A stretch of DNA of 64,000 bases. It comes from Diprion similis. Its lineage: Eukaryota; Arthropoda; Insecta; Hymenoptera; Diprionidae. Positions 52,801 through 64,000 of the stretch are shown here, one piece after another (position 1 is the first letter of the stretch; each line of letters begins with the position of its first letter). The translations under genes were made by a program, and so were the position numbers. The notes under the pieces were generated by a model. The model was not told where the DNA came from, did not search any database, and worked only from the letters and a program-made list of their open reading frames with translations. The stretch covers positions 20,460,001 to 20,524,000 of the forward strand of contig NC_060112.1 in the NCBI RefSeq assembly GCF_021155765.1, written 5' to 3'.

Positions 52801-54017
52801 CACGCATGACTTGCACAGCTTTGCTTAGAGGACTATGAGTTGGGAAGTTAGCCTCCTCAACTTCAGTCCTAGCACAGGCTTCCTTATATGGACCGATTAA
52901 GCAGTACTGATCCCCCATTTCCTCCGTAGATACATAAGCCTTTGATCTTATCACCGTGTATATACCACCCACTGAAAGTAAAAATTAAACATGCACATGT
53001 TTATTGCATTTACTTATATTTTTATACACAAAATTGATGGACATTTAAAAAATTGAGGGATATAGAATTGTGCGTGTTGCATATTCGTAATTTATAACAA
53101 CAATATGAAATTACTAATTAGTAATTTCCGAGCTTTTGTTTGGCTATTTAAACCAACAATTTTCAAGTGATCCGAAACAATATCTCAGATTTCAATAAAA
53201 GATGAAATTTTGTCATCAGATCTCTGCTAAACACACTCTGCATATCGTTATGCATTAATTGTAATTGAATTTAGGCCTATTTTCGCGGGTGCGACGATAT
53301 ATTGATTCTCTCTGATTGATTTGCCGCAAATGACGTACGGCAGATGGGACAGCCATTTGAACGTTGCACAAGTTTCTTATACCCCTTAATACGTGAAAAT
53401 CATTACATGTCTCGATTTTCCCGCTAAATGAGTTTATTTTTTAAACCAGTCAAAAAATATAAGGTGCTGTTAAGGGGTTGCCCGTGTCGATTTCGACATT
53501 GACGTACATATTTCCAAATATCTGAAACGCGAAAAAGGGTTCAATAATCTCATATTCTATACACAATTCTGAACACACTTCAATGCGTTTTCAGTTGAGG
53601 CAGAAATAAAGAAATCGTAATAGTAAATTCGTAGAATTCATGCCATTTCCTTATTTCTGCGTCGAATGAAAATGTGTTGGAGTGCGCTTCTTCAGAATTG
53701 CGGATAGGATGGGATTGTCAAGCCCCTTTTCACGTTTGAAATACGTAGACTTCGATACATGGAGATACATACGAAAACGTCGAAATCGACTAGGAGACCC
53801 CCTTAAATCGGTCACGTGATTCCACGCGGCACGCTCAAACGCAACGAAATATACCTTTGTTGGCTGCCTCCCAGGCAACCTCGAAGGTCCATCGGTTCTC
53901 GTGCTGTGCAGAATGGCCTCGATCCATAAAGTCCAGAAGGTCATGACCGCTGTCCACCCGATAAAACCTTCTCGAGGCTCGGTCTCGAGACATCTTGATG
54001 AAATCACTGAAAACCAT
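49836..54017 (-). CDS. GlyS: Glycogen [starch] synthase
   Basis: Predicted 701-residue glycogen synthase (GT3), which extends glycogen from UDP-glucose in the cytosol. Exons in transcript order: 53855-54017, 52787-52971, 52244-52440, 51937-52129, 51595-51857, 51278-51488, 51050-51186, 50816-50948, 50281-50667, 49992-50195 and 49836-49868; the sum is exactly 702 codons. N-terminal [22 protein letters not shown] binds nucleotide sugar; [10 protein letters not shown] and [15 protein letters not shown] follow. [17 protein letters not shown] carries the catalytic Glu region, and [20 protein letters not shown] is the Arg cluster bound by glucose-6-phosphate. The tail [19 protein letters not shown] resembles the GSK3 site-3 phosphorylation cluster, followed by an acidic SDDEEDE CK2-like site. 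An ATG at 53993 is an alternative start closer to the fly protein; 54017 is the first in frame. Confidence 0.95.
53474..53802. mobile_element. TTAA-flanked foldback MITE (copy 2) in GlyS intron 1
   Basis: A 329 bp near-complete palindrome lies between TTAA 53470-53473 and TTAA 53803-53806. Left end GGGGTTGCCCGTGTCGATTT pairs with the complement of the right end (GGGGGTCTCCTAGTCGATTT). Both arms continue with TTCGAC, a GTACATA/GTATGTATC block, GCGAAAAAGGG/CGTGAAAAGGGG, CACAATTCTGAA/CGCAATTCTGAA and GCAGAAATAA, leaving a loop of only about 40 bp. It begins about 50 bp from the glycogen synthase exon 1 donor. The minus-strand open frame across it is not a gene. Confidence 0.8.
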
Positions 54018-57000
54018 TCTTTCGGTTATATCTCATCAATCAATAATTAATTTACATGCAAATGACGTAGCCGGTGAACATGTGTCCGACATCCGTCGCA
54101 TATAATTAAAAATAAAACCTGCACCCTACATTAATTGAATTACTCGTTAAATTGATTAATTGCTAATGACATTCGAGCGTACTTGGTAGTGAATAATTTT
54201 CCGGCGACTGGCACATTTCATCAATCCACTGGCACTGGTAAGTCGCGTCATATTCCATCTATACTTAATGCCTCTGACGTACTTTAGCAAAATTAGTTTG
54301 TGTTTTCGTCAAGTATTTCGTAATCTCGTTACGGTTACGTTATAAGTAATATATCTGTAACTAACCTATTGCGTTTTAACCGTTTGGTACAGTGATTAGA
54401 TTCAGCGATGTTATAGGCGAACCAATTGTTGAATAGAAACTAATCGGCAGTAAGAGCATCTTACAAATTGAAGTAAGGTTTATACCACGCAGCTATTTCG
54501 AGCCATTATAGAAACATCTATTCAAGCCGAGTTCGCCAACTATTCGTTATAAGATCTGTTACTCGTATTACTCAATCGAGTTGTAGTAACGCCGCCAGCT
54601 TCGATCGCGACTATTCAATTGATTTCAAATAAACATCGTCTTACGGGGGGTCGGCTAGAATTCCAGTAGAAAGTACGTTTTATTGGCACACGTAATACAT
54701 GACACGTCAATTATAGAAAATAATATATTGCATTTATTGCTTCCCTAATCCCAATCGTCAATCAAAAGTGTTATTGCGCTGTACGGATAAGAGCGATAAT
54801 TTCAAAGGGGTTACCTAATTCCCTGGTAATTGCATGGGATTTGAAAACTAAAAGAAAATCGTTGCTAATCTTTATAAATTACAACCATCCCGAAGCGTTA
54901 ATTATTATACGTTATTCCAGACGGTCTGAAGCAAGAATAGAAAGATAACTTAAAAATATGTTTGTACGCGTGCATGCATGTCATACGCATGATGCACGCG
55001 TTATCTAGATCATCCTGCTGCTCGGGGACGATAGTTTCAGCATAATTGTATTAAATGTAAATGATCATTCAATCAGGAATTCGTATTTATAAACAATGTG
55101 CGATCTTATACGGAGCGAAAGAGATGCAAATCACCAAATTCTGCCAAGTCAGTAGTTTGTATATCCACTGTGCTTAAACGTGCGATAGCCTTGAACTAGC
55201 GCTGCGTAATTTTTGGATTCCTGTCAACTTTTATAAAAAGAACGTAAAGAAGATAAACGAATCACTGTTACCGGTTCGACATGTGAGTATGTAAAACTTC
55301 ACTCAGTTAACTGTAGAATTACGCTGTGAATAATTTTGATTTTAAATCCATGTAATGAACCGGTTCCTTGATAATAATTTTAGCATTGCAATTCGTGAGC
55401 TTTTCCTCAGCTCCACTTATTCTAATCCCAATTTGACAATTACAGGCTTGCAATCGTAAAAACGTGACTGTCATCTGTTACAGCTGGCATTCAATTTGGC
55501 GAATATAGTTGATCGTAAGTGTTTAATTCCAATAGCAAATCGTTGAGGTTAAGAAAAAATACTTCGGTACAGAAACAAAACGCTGGCGAATAAAGTAAAC
55601 ACTTCATCAGAGTCCAATACACGCATATAAACAGGTATGCAGTCGTGAGTTCATGGCGTAAACTGACCCTGTCATGTTTCAAGCACGATGTGAGGTGTAA
55701 TAAGATTTTTGACAGTTGAACAGAGGTTGGAAATACGTTTAGGTTATAACACTTAGAGAATGGTATTTACGGTTTTTAAATCATCACTTTATTACCTGTT
55801 TGTCGAAGATTTTATGTGAAAATCCTGAGATGTTAAGGAGGCTAGCGGACGAGAAGAAGACTGTGGCTGGCAGGTTCAAATGAAGGTCACGCTCTAGCTC
55901 GATTCATACAGAATCATACTCGTTCGGAAGACGCAACACTCCGCTCACTCGTGCGGTGTGTATGTACTTCGCTAAAGCTCAGGGAGTCTTCAGATAGCAG
56001 ATACTACTGAGTCGGTAGTCGATAAGCGCGCTGTCAGTTACGATATGGTTTCCAATTCTGACGCCAGGTGGCGGGAGCGCGCGAAAAATTTGAAATTTTC
56101 AACAGAAAATAAGTTGAATGAATTCATTTTTAGAATACTCATTAAGCTTTGTATAATTTATCTTTACCTGATATTTTTCCAATTGAATTCCTCGCATTTG
56201 GCGTCTCCAAAATTCACCCAAGAACCTTATACTTCGACAAACACAAAAGTGGTGTAATGGAAGCAGCGAAAGGAAAATTATTAAATGGTGACGGAAAAAA
56301 AATTTATTGCGGTGAAACTTCTTTGAGGCATACCACTTTTTCTTTATCGAGTGAAATTAGCAGCATTTTTTGCACAAACAAACCTACCGAAGGGTCGCAA
56401 AATTTCTTTCAGGGCTTTGAGTTCTTAACTACGCTTCGGGTAACGCGTTTTTACAGTTTTGTTCATCGGGTTTGCCGCTCGTGCTGTGCAGTTCAGACAA
56501 TTTTTTTTACCAACAAATTCAACGTGAATTAAAGGAGGAAAAGTTCATTGATCCGGAATTTTACATATGCATCTCGTGTAGATACATAAATGTATGATTT
56601 TTTTAATAATTCCAATTCTTATTTCTGATCCAGCGAAGTCTGATATTATTTATGTAACGTTAAAGGTGTAGTAGCGCTATTTTAAGTTTCGGAGGTGCTT
56701 CACTTAAAACATGTAGAGATAAACTATTGAAATTAGAGGACAATGTATCTGATAACTACATGCGTAAATAAATAAAGTAACGATATATATATATTTTATT
56801 TTTTATTTTTCGAAAACGTATGATAAATATTTCAGAATATAATAGTTGTATATTAAAATCTGTAATATATATATTTTCATAACAGTGCGCAATTAAACAC
56901 TTTTAATTAAAACTAGCTCACTTATGTCAAAGATTGGAGTAACATCTGTTATGATATGTCGATAAATTGATCTCCCTGACTGATTGTGTGAGATTTCAGT

Positions 57001-57222
57001 GACTAGAATATAATTTGACTTTATATTAAAAGTTTATAACAATGAAAATCGACAATTTTTATTCTTTCAGGCTATGTACGGTTTTCACTAGTACTTATAG
57101 AAATCCTGAAATAACAAGAGTATGGAGTTTGGTTTCTGTAGGAAACCGTTATCTGTAGATTATTATTTCTCTATTGTTATACTCACCGCAAAAAGGCAGA
57201 ATAAAGGATATGAAAAAAGGCA
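54018..57222. other. Upstream of GlyS; spacer to DNAI7
   Basis: No gene is supported in this 3.2 kb. It should hold the GlyS promoter and leader. Short open frames at 56045-56257 and 56149-56532 (+) have no recognisable domain and overlap each other in different frames. A TA-rich run lies near 56782-56800. Confidence 0.4.
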
Positions 57223-58782
57223 TCACGACGACATACTGATAACACTTGTTCTCTGAAGAAGCTGACTTACAATCGTCGCAAGCTTGAACGAGACGCTTTT
57301 CATCAGCATTCGACTTTTTATTCCAGCGTTATGCATCGCCATATGATACAAATCTGCGTGAAACTGCGATGCAGGAACCACCGGCAACGGGGAGCAGAAT
57401 TAGTTTGCTTTCTCAAAAATATCGTCCGTTTACTGAGTCCACATGATACAATGTACTAAAGTAAAATACTTTTATATCAATATTTTTTAAGTGTATAATT
57501 ACGGCCGCTCACCTGGTTCTCCTGGTCCGGTAAACGTTTGTTACTAAATTCCGGACTCACTTCCGTGCAGTCGACCAAACATGTTTCAAGTGGAGATACC
57601 AAGAGAGTCGAATTCGATTGCTGAGCGTGGGGAAGAGCAGGAGTTAAGCCATAACTCGAGTACTTTTCGCACTTAATTAAAGAAAGGATGGGGAGAAATT
57701 TATTTCAAAATGCTTAATCGTTTACCTGCGCAACGCACCCGTGAATCTCTTTGAACTGAATGACAATTTCCCGTGGAGTGCAGCTAGCATTCCATCTGGA
57801 CCATCCAAAGAGGTATGCGGTGCATAGTAGACCCATGCAGGATTGCAGGTGTTTTTCAACAACCGAATGTTTTCCAGAGAACCCCTTCATGTAGCTCCTA
57901 GCGTCCTGATCGGGAAAAAGGTCGCATCCGCCTGCTCGCATTTTCTACAAAGTGCCTTTGCCGTATACTACGCAGTTTTCGTCTATCGATCGAATATCGA
58001 TATCGTGAAGAGTATTTAGTTTAGAGAGAGTAGGTGTCGGAGAAACGATCCCTTCTCATCGTAATTTAATCCTTGCGTTGCGTCAATACCTGTATTAGAA
58101 AATGCAGCTTCATATATTCACCGACGATTTCTTGAAGTGCAGAACTCGTACCACCAACCAACGAACGCAGGCATACCAAATCTTCCTGAAAGTGTTACAC
58201 TTCAGTATAATCGAGTTGTCGTTGATCCGGGGAATATGGCGAAAATATTGATTCTCCAGTTTTCTCACCCTGACAATAAATTCTACTTGAACGATAGCTG
58301 CTGTTATCGACAAGATCACGCCGCCGCCGTTTTCCTTCCCGGACTCTGGTTTCATCTCCCAACTTTGAAAGGGTAGATTGATGTATCTGTAGCCGGCAAG
58401 GCCGTGAACACCCAGCCGCCCAGTTCTGAAAGTGATTATCTGCTGTTCCTCGTTATATTTAATATCATGGACGTCTTTGGTCGACCAGATTTTTCTCTCG
58501 GGCAGCCAGTGAGCTACCAAAGGTGGTTCAAACCAGAGCACCGTCTCCGGAATTCTACAAAGATTATAAGAGATCGCGTCGTTATTACACGTTACTTTTA
58601 GCGAATGTAAAAATTAATCACTTACTTTAGAGTGATCAACGCCAGGGCTTCCATTGCTTCTTCCAACGCCTTCATTTCCGCCTCGATCACTTCCGGTGGT
58701 CTCTCAGCATCTTGAGCAGCCGGCGGTGGCGGGTCGTAAGGTTTCATAAAAGGAACGTATTTTAGTTCTTTGGGAATCTGTA
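57223..58782 (-). CDS. DNAI7/CASC1-like axonemal protein, C-terminal half
   Basis: The last six exons of a CASC1 (DNAI7) family gene: 58626-58782, 58269-58554, 58090-58185, 57726-57944, 57513-57671 and 57223-57363, giving 351 residues to a TGA stop; all phases agree. The family associates with axonemal dynein and is needed for ciliary motility; in insects that means sperm or chordotonal cilia. Diagnostic blocks: a KPYDPPPP segment, VAHWLPERKIWSTKDVHDIKY, YINLPFQSWEMKP, FGWSRWNASC, and the C-terminal FHADLYHM...FKLATIVSQLLQ. The first exon listed begins mid-codon after an acceptor (TTTTCAG), so 5' exons must exist. The family's N-terminal half (roughly 350 residues in human) is not recognisable between 58783 and 60174. 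Confidence 0.85.
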
Positions 58783-60174
58783 CTGAAAATTAATTGCAAA
58801 GGTGTAAGGTTAAGATTCATATTGCAAGAGTTTTATTCCTTACGTCATATTTTTGCTCCTGCATCTTTTATGACTAAATTGATTTTTCGGGGAAACGATA
58901 TGAGAGTTTCGATTCAACTTTGAGTAGATATAAGAAAAATAAATTGTTAATGTGGCTGATTTTAAACATCCCGCTCCAATGCGCTTCGAGCCTAAAAGAC
59001 ATGATTAGATAAATTATTGTTTTTTCTTTAAAATTCGTTATTTATATAACTCAAAAACTCCTAAATCGATTGGTTCCAAAATCTAATCAATTCTGAATTG
59101 AGAATGGTCGCGTTGATTGAGACCAAAAATTACTAAAATTCATTGACTTCTTCTCTGTACATCATCATTTGATTTTCCATTTTTTTTTGCAATTATGTTA
59201 TTCGAATAATTCGAAAACTACTAGACCAATCATATAAAAAATTTAATCAATTCCAAGTTAAAGAAGCGCCACGTCGAGTGAGACAAAAATCATAAAATCA
59301 TCCATTCATGTATTTCCGAGGTATCGTCCGATAAAAAATGTTTCTTACACCACACAGATACACGCTCATTGTTGGCGGAAATACTCAGCAGTGATTCTCT
59401 AGATTTCAAAACGTCGAGAACATGGTGAAAATTATATTGACTGAATTAATTAACAATTATAATAACTTCCTTTATTCTCTGTTTTCCTAAAAATAAAGGA
59501 GCGGGAAATACAGAAGTGATGATAATTATTTTGAAAATGGTATTATCGATTATTTACAAATGCGACCGAATTAGGTAATCGTATCGCAGACGGTTTTCCA
59601 ATCTTCTGTATTCCCAACCGTATCGATAAGCTAGCAAATAATGAAGGTTATTGCCGAACACTATCAGCTGTGTAGATAAAATTGTAAGCTTCGTGATTAC
59701 AGCAGCCTGCTCGTCAGATGTGGCTTATTAATTATCACCCCACTCTTTTCTTGTCAAGGAAAATTCAACAATTGAATGATACAATTCGCAATGGCAGCAA
59801 GCTCAACGACACGCGAATCAAATGAGACGCGATAATTGATTAAAAAAAGATTATTCTTGGAAAAAATTTTAAATTGCCACCTCGTCACGTTTTGTTCAAC
59901 TGTTGAGTGTTTTCGCCCCATAAGTCTAATTGGGGTTATAATTTTAGCAAGTACGAATAACAAGATTTATCATAGAAAAAATGTCATATTAGGATATAAA
60001 GAAAGTACAGGCTTCAAATTGTGACGTGCAAAAATTGAAAATAAATTGAATACTTATTGCGGTATAACGGAGGAAACGGTAAACAAAGTCGCTCAACACG
60101 AGCCCGGATGATTTAATTTAAAAGAATCTATTGACGTGCGCAAAATGTGAACTACGTGAAGCTTTACTTGATTC
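58783..60174. other. AT-rich interval with diverged direct repeat
   Basis: No gene or coding exon is recognisable on either strand. Two diverged copies of a ~110 bp segment, about 59037-59150 and 59195-59310, share blocks such as AATCAATTC, GAGACAAAAAT and an ACTC(C/A)TA-type motif. Part of this interval should be intron of the DNAI7-like gene and part the promoter of the Toll-like gene, which starts at 60175. Confidence 0.45.
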
Positions 60175-63100
60175 ATGCCAATTAAAATGGCACAGTTCAT
60201 TCTGTTTACTGGGTTTGTGGTTTTACTGTCCATTACAAAAACGAGTAAGACACTGAGCTACGATGTCGTCGCAACGCCGACAGGATTCAGAAATAAATAT
60301 AACGATCATAGCACTCATGCATTTAGCAGCGAGGGATTTATTCAGATCAAAGGTAAGCCGGGCCATTTTTTAACTCCACCAACTTTGGCCGAGTGTGGTG
60401 AAAAAATTGCTTGTCATACATTCCCATTTTCAAAGACAAGTCGTCCAAATGAAATTAGTTGCATTTTTGTTTTACCCTGAATAATTTTTTTCTCTCTTTT
60501 ACTTTGTTTCGTAACACTTGTACATCACAATTACGTCGCCAAACATAATACCAGCTGATATCAGTTCACCGTCAACGCGGCCACTTCAAACAAAGATAAA
60601 TGAATTAAGAAGTCCGTGGAAATTGTCAGCGTTATATTAATTATTTCCGGTCACTCTCAGTTGATTGTAAGATTACGGAAGTTGGCTCATATCTCCAGCA
60701 CCTTTGCACTTTAATACTATACTACTTGCGTGGATTATTTGTAACAATTTGAACAAATGGCGGGTAGACATTGTTTTTTTTACGGATCAAGACTTATTTC
60801 CCGAATAAGATCCTATATATCACATTACCGTTATTGTCTGCGATATGTAAGACAAAGTATTGATCGAAGCAATCGGTTGGTGAAATTCCATCAAGCTATA
60901 TACATTCATAAAGTGCTTGTCTAGTTTGTCCGTCTGGCTTAATCCTTGAACGCTTTTTTGGTTTCAGTTCCAGGAAAATCTTATGTTTTAACGGGTAGTC
61001 GATTGTTGGATGACGAATCTTACAGCAGACTAGATGAACAGGTTTCGACATCAACGGCAATTATAGTCCAGACGAATAAGACTCTCGAAATTTCTGAGGA
61101 ATATGAGGAGCCTCTTCAATACTGGAAAGAAGAAATCGATTCCGACGATGATCTCTGCTCGCTATCAGACTTGACGATATTGAGCCTGCAGTCATTGCAG
61201 TTGTGTAATTTGACCTCGCAAACTTTTGGATGGTTGTCAAATGGTAGTTTGACATGGTTGAATATGCGGTATACGGATGTAGAATTGGTAGCCAACGGTA
61301 GGTACAGTGGCAGTAACAGGGAAAGTACTTGTGGTGAACCCAGCCGATTTTATTCATTCTACGATATGTTGTAGCACATAAAAAAACATCAGACGTTTAT
61401 TTTTTTAACTGCTAATCTAGCGTTTAATGGGTAAAAACCACCCCTGAAGTTTATCCCCAAAATCATTTTTTTAGGATCTCTCGAGAATGACGTAAAATTT
61501 GCTGATGAAACCAATCGGACGTTATTCACGCTCAGGAGTTGCATCTTAATTTGTCTTTTGAAGGTCAGCTTTCGGAGTGGTTTTTGCACCTAAAACGGCC
61601 GAATTGGTACGTAAAAAAATACGTGTCTAATGTTTTTTGTGTACTACAACACAGTGCAGAATGAAGAAAATCGGGGTGGGGTCGAAGTTACGAATCGTAG
61701 TAGTTCCGAAAGTCCAAATACCCGGAATTGAAAGTTTCCGAATCTTCAGAATTCCGAACGAGTAAGTTACGAAATAACAAAGTACCGAAGAATCAAAGTT
61801 CCGAACAAGAATTGCTCAGAACAGCAAACTCCAGACGGTCCAAAGTTTCGAAAACTGGTTTCCTATTTGGACTGTCGGAGCTTTCACAATTAGGAACTTC
61901 AACCTCACCCTAAAAAATCATTCAGGTACAACTCAGGTACTTTTCTTGTAATACCTTTCTTGTATATGGATTAGGTATTACAGATTCAGATAAATAATTT
62001 CCTCTTTTTCATGACCTCAGATACCTTGGTACCCGTGCAAAACACTCTGAGGGTCTTGGACATGGCAAATTCCTCTATATCGGTCGAAGATCTTACCAAT
62101 TTGATGCAAGGTCTCACGATCAGCATGGATGACAGTGAAAGGCGTTCTTATTTGAAAATCCTGAGTTTCGCCAGTCTCGGCCTGACCACTGTTCCTCGAG
62201 AAGCGCTAAGGCCAGTCCAATATTCGCTAAAGCTGTTGTCCCTTTTCGGCAATGACTTCAGCACGTATCGTAATAATTCGGCACGCGACACGGAGGAAAC
62301 AGAGATGAATAGCACAAACAGCTCGTATTCACAGGACGATAACGAGGATGATGATTCCGACTATTCATTGGAATCCGAAAGAAGTTATGTCTACGATCTA
62401 CTTGCAAATTCCAATGTTTCCACTGGTGAGTACCAAATTCGCATGACAGATTAAGTTTCGAGTATGAATTATCTCGCGGCTGTTAACTAACGTACCTCCT
62501 TACTCAGGATCTCCTTGGGCTGACTTTCCACCAATGCCATTTTTGATCGAATTGGACCTACGGCATTGCCGTATCAATTCCATCGAAGAGGGCTCCTTCG
62601 CGAATTTGGCAAATTTGAAGCGGCTTCGTATTTCCAACAACAATATATTTACCTTGTCGAATCATGCATTCGCGGGGCTGATGAATTTGGCAATTTTAGA
62701 CCTGACATTCAACAGAGGTGTACCAAGACCGTACCAAAATATAGGAATGAGACTGCAACGCAATGCCTTCACCGGCCTTTATTCCTTAACAACGTTGAAC
62801 TTGAGTCACAGCCCGATTCATTGTGGAACGTCTCATTTATTGAACAGATTGCCATCGTCGTTGGTCAGTTTGGATCTTCATAGAACCAATCTGTGCAGCT
62901 TGGATGATGGAGTTTTTGAAAAGTTAAATATTCTGCAAAGTTTAGACCTATCGGGTAATTTTGGACTCGGTTCTGACTTAACCACAGAAACGTTCAAGGG
63001 GTTAAACACACTTCAAGAGCTCTCCATGAATCGAATAGGCCTTGAAGACCTTGAAGCATTGCAAGAACTCTCTTTACTAAGGTTTTTGCATGTGGAACGC

Positions 63101-64000
63101 AACAATATAAATACCTTTTCAGGTGTGTTGGAAAATTTCCCGCTCTTAGAGCATTTCAATATTGCTTCAAACTACATAAGGTCTTGGAGTGACGGGAGAG
63201 CATTTGCAGAGAACCCAAAATTGCAGGGTGTTTACTTGCATTCCAATATCCTCAGCTTGATGACGGATGATATGTTAAGAGACTTTGAATCATTAACCTA
63301 CTTAACACTGGCGAATAATAGTTTCATTTGCAATTGCCAGCTAAAAAACTTCATGGAATCCATCAGGACTGGCAGTAATAATTCCAGTCAGGTACGAGGT
63401 GGATGATTAAAATAAAAAACAAACTCGACGATACAGTATCTGACAATAAGTCGATATTTACATCGTAATCTGGTTTATTTAATTATTCTTTGTTCTCTTT
63501 TTTTCAGAATTTTTCAATACTGATAGATTATCAGTCAAGCGGTAGAACCCATACTTGTACAGACGTATCGTTGAAACGATACATCAGATTTGAGGATACA
63601 ACTGATTACTGCCGGGAAGAATTGGCACAAATCTGGTTGAACGCACTGCAGCACGTTCTCTACATTTTGCTACTGGTCTTTAGTTGCTCCTTTGGTGTCG
63701 GAGGGTTAATATACTGGAAATGGTACGATTCATTGCTTGGGTAACAGTAAGAGTGAGGTAAAAGCGGGTCAACTACAACGCCTAGTTTTTATCGAGAAAG
63801 TGGATATTAATTATAGATTTGCCCTTTCTCAGGTGGTACATCAAATACGTTGCAGTTCAGATAAAAAACGCGACGCTGCTGAGTATGATCAATGCGGAGA
63901 ACTGTGAGGACAGAATTTACATGTACGATATATTCGTCAGCTACTCGGACGAGAACAGAAATTGGGTAATAGAAGAATTAATTCCAAACATTGAAGGCCC
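60175..64000 (+). CDS. Toll-family receptor, Toll-9-like, truncated by window
   Basis: Single-pass innate immune or developmental receptor; the window ends just inside the TIR domain. Coding exons: 60175-60352, 60968-61297, 62021-62425, 62508-63391, 63508-63740 and 63833 to beyond 64000 (732 codons seen, phases agree). A signal peptide covers about residues 1-28. Leucine-rich repeats run from about residue 115 to 580, interrupted by an acidic Asn/Ser/Asp-rich insert at about 252-300. One C-terminal cysteine cap (ICNC...HTC...DYC) directly precedes the membrane helix at about 646-670. The TIR begins near 706 with YDIFVSYSDENRNW (box 1). A single cysteine cluster resembles Toll-9 and vertebrate TLRs rather than Toll-1/6/7/8. 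ATG 60187 is an alternative start. Confidence 0.88.
61298..62020 (+). other. Toll-like gene intron 2 with degenerate GTTCCGAA repeats
   Basis: A 723 bp intron. Between about 61698 and 61850 a degenerate short motif (AGTTCCGAA, AGTTTCCGAA, AGTACCGAA, AGTTTCGAA) recurs roughly every 15-35 bp. The open frames here are not conserved coding sequence; skipping them keeps the receptor in phase. Confidence 0.5.

Noticed and set aside
53651-54007. 118-codon minus-strand frame overlapping GlyS exon 1
   Set aside because: It runs in a different frame from glycogen synthase and crosses the foldback element.
56045-56532. Two overlapping + strand frames of 70 and 127 codons
   Set aside because: No start context, domain, or splice support; the two frames exclude each other and neither resembles a known protein.
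1-64000. CRISPR arrays, operons, ribosome binding sites, prophage or plasmid features
   Set aside because: The window is a eukaryotic nuclear sequence with spliced genes; no regularly spaced repeat-spacer arrays or bacterial signals were seen.

Overview
The window reads as a stretch of an insect nuclear genome. It is AT-rich and dense with short introns. Every recognisable gene is split by GT-AG introns and has animal, and specifically arthropod-style, homology: sorting nexin SNX7/30, DCAF15, the synaptic RhoGAP Syd-1, a PLAT-type lipase, glycogen synthase, the axonemal protein DNAI7/CASC1, and a Toll receptor. Species cannot be read from the sequence. A holometabolous insect is a reasonable guess, not a claim. 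All exon models below were built by hand from open frames, splice sites and phase agreement. Identifications rest on remembered family sequence, not on a database search.

Layout. 1-6.6 kb is gene-poor and repeat-rich: a 1.5 kb element with ~200 bp inverted arms (about 1993-3486), then a ~1.06 kb TIR-bounded block (about 4031-5087) filled with a ~118 bp tandem repeat that flips orientation near its end. 6.68-9.11 kb (+) is a complete sorting nexin. 10.44-15.95 kb (-) is a complete DCAF15, convergent with the sorting nexin. 16-23.7 kb is a long leader or intergenic region. 23.69-37.78 kb (+) is a complete Syd-1/RhoGAP100F gene of 19 coding exons with unusual frame ambiguities at both ends. 37.8-46.4 kb is a large AT-rich gap containing a TTAA-flanked foldback element. 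46.40-49.01 kb (+) is a complete secreted lipase. 49.84-54.02 kb (-) is a complete glycogen synthase, convergent with the lipase, with a second foldback element inside intron 1. 57.22-58.78 kb (-) is the C-terminal half of a DNAI7/CASC1 gene. 60.18 kb to the end (+) is a Toll-family receptor cut by the window edge just inside its TIR domain.

These are unrelated housekeeping, neuronal, metabolic and immune genes; nothing suggests an operon or a single pathway. I did not find a clearly new multi-gene system. The items most worth a second look are: (1) the Syd-1 3' end, where two acceptors 4 bp apart open two long frames through one exon and a skippable 64 bp exon adds further endings; (2) the Syd-1 5' end, where an upstream AUG opens a 166-codon overlapping frame across three exons; (3) a phase-matched alternative pair of 3' terminal exons for DCAF15; (4) two TTAA-flanked foldback elements with similar termini; (5) a single-cysteine-cluster, Toll-9-like receptor with an acidic insert, possibly nested inside the DNAI7 gene.
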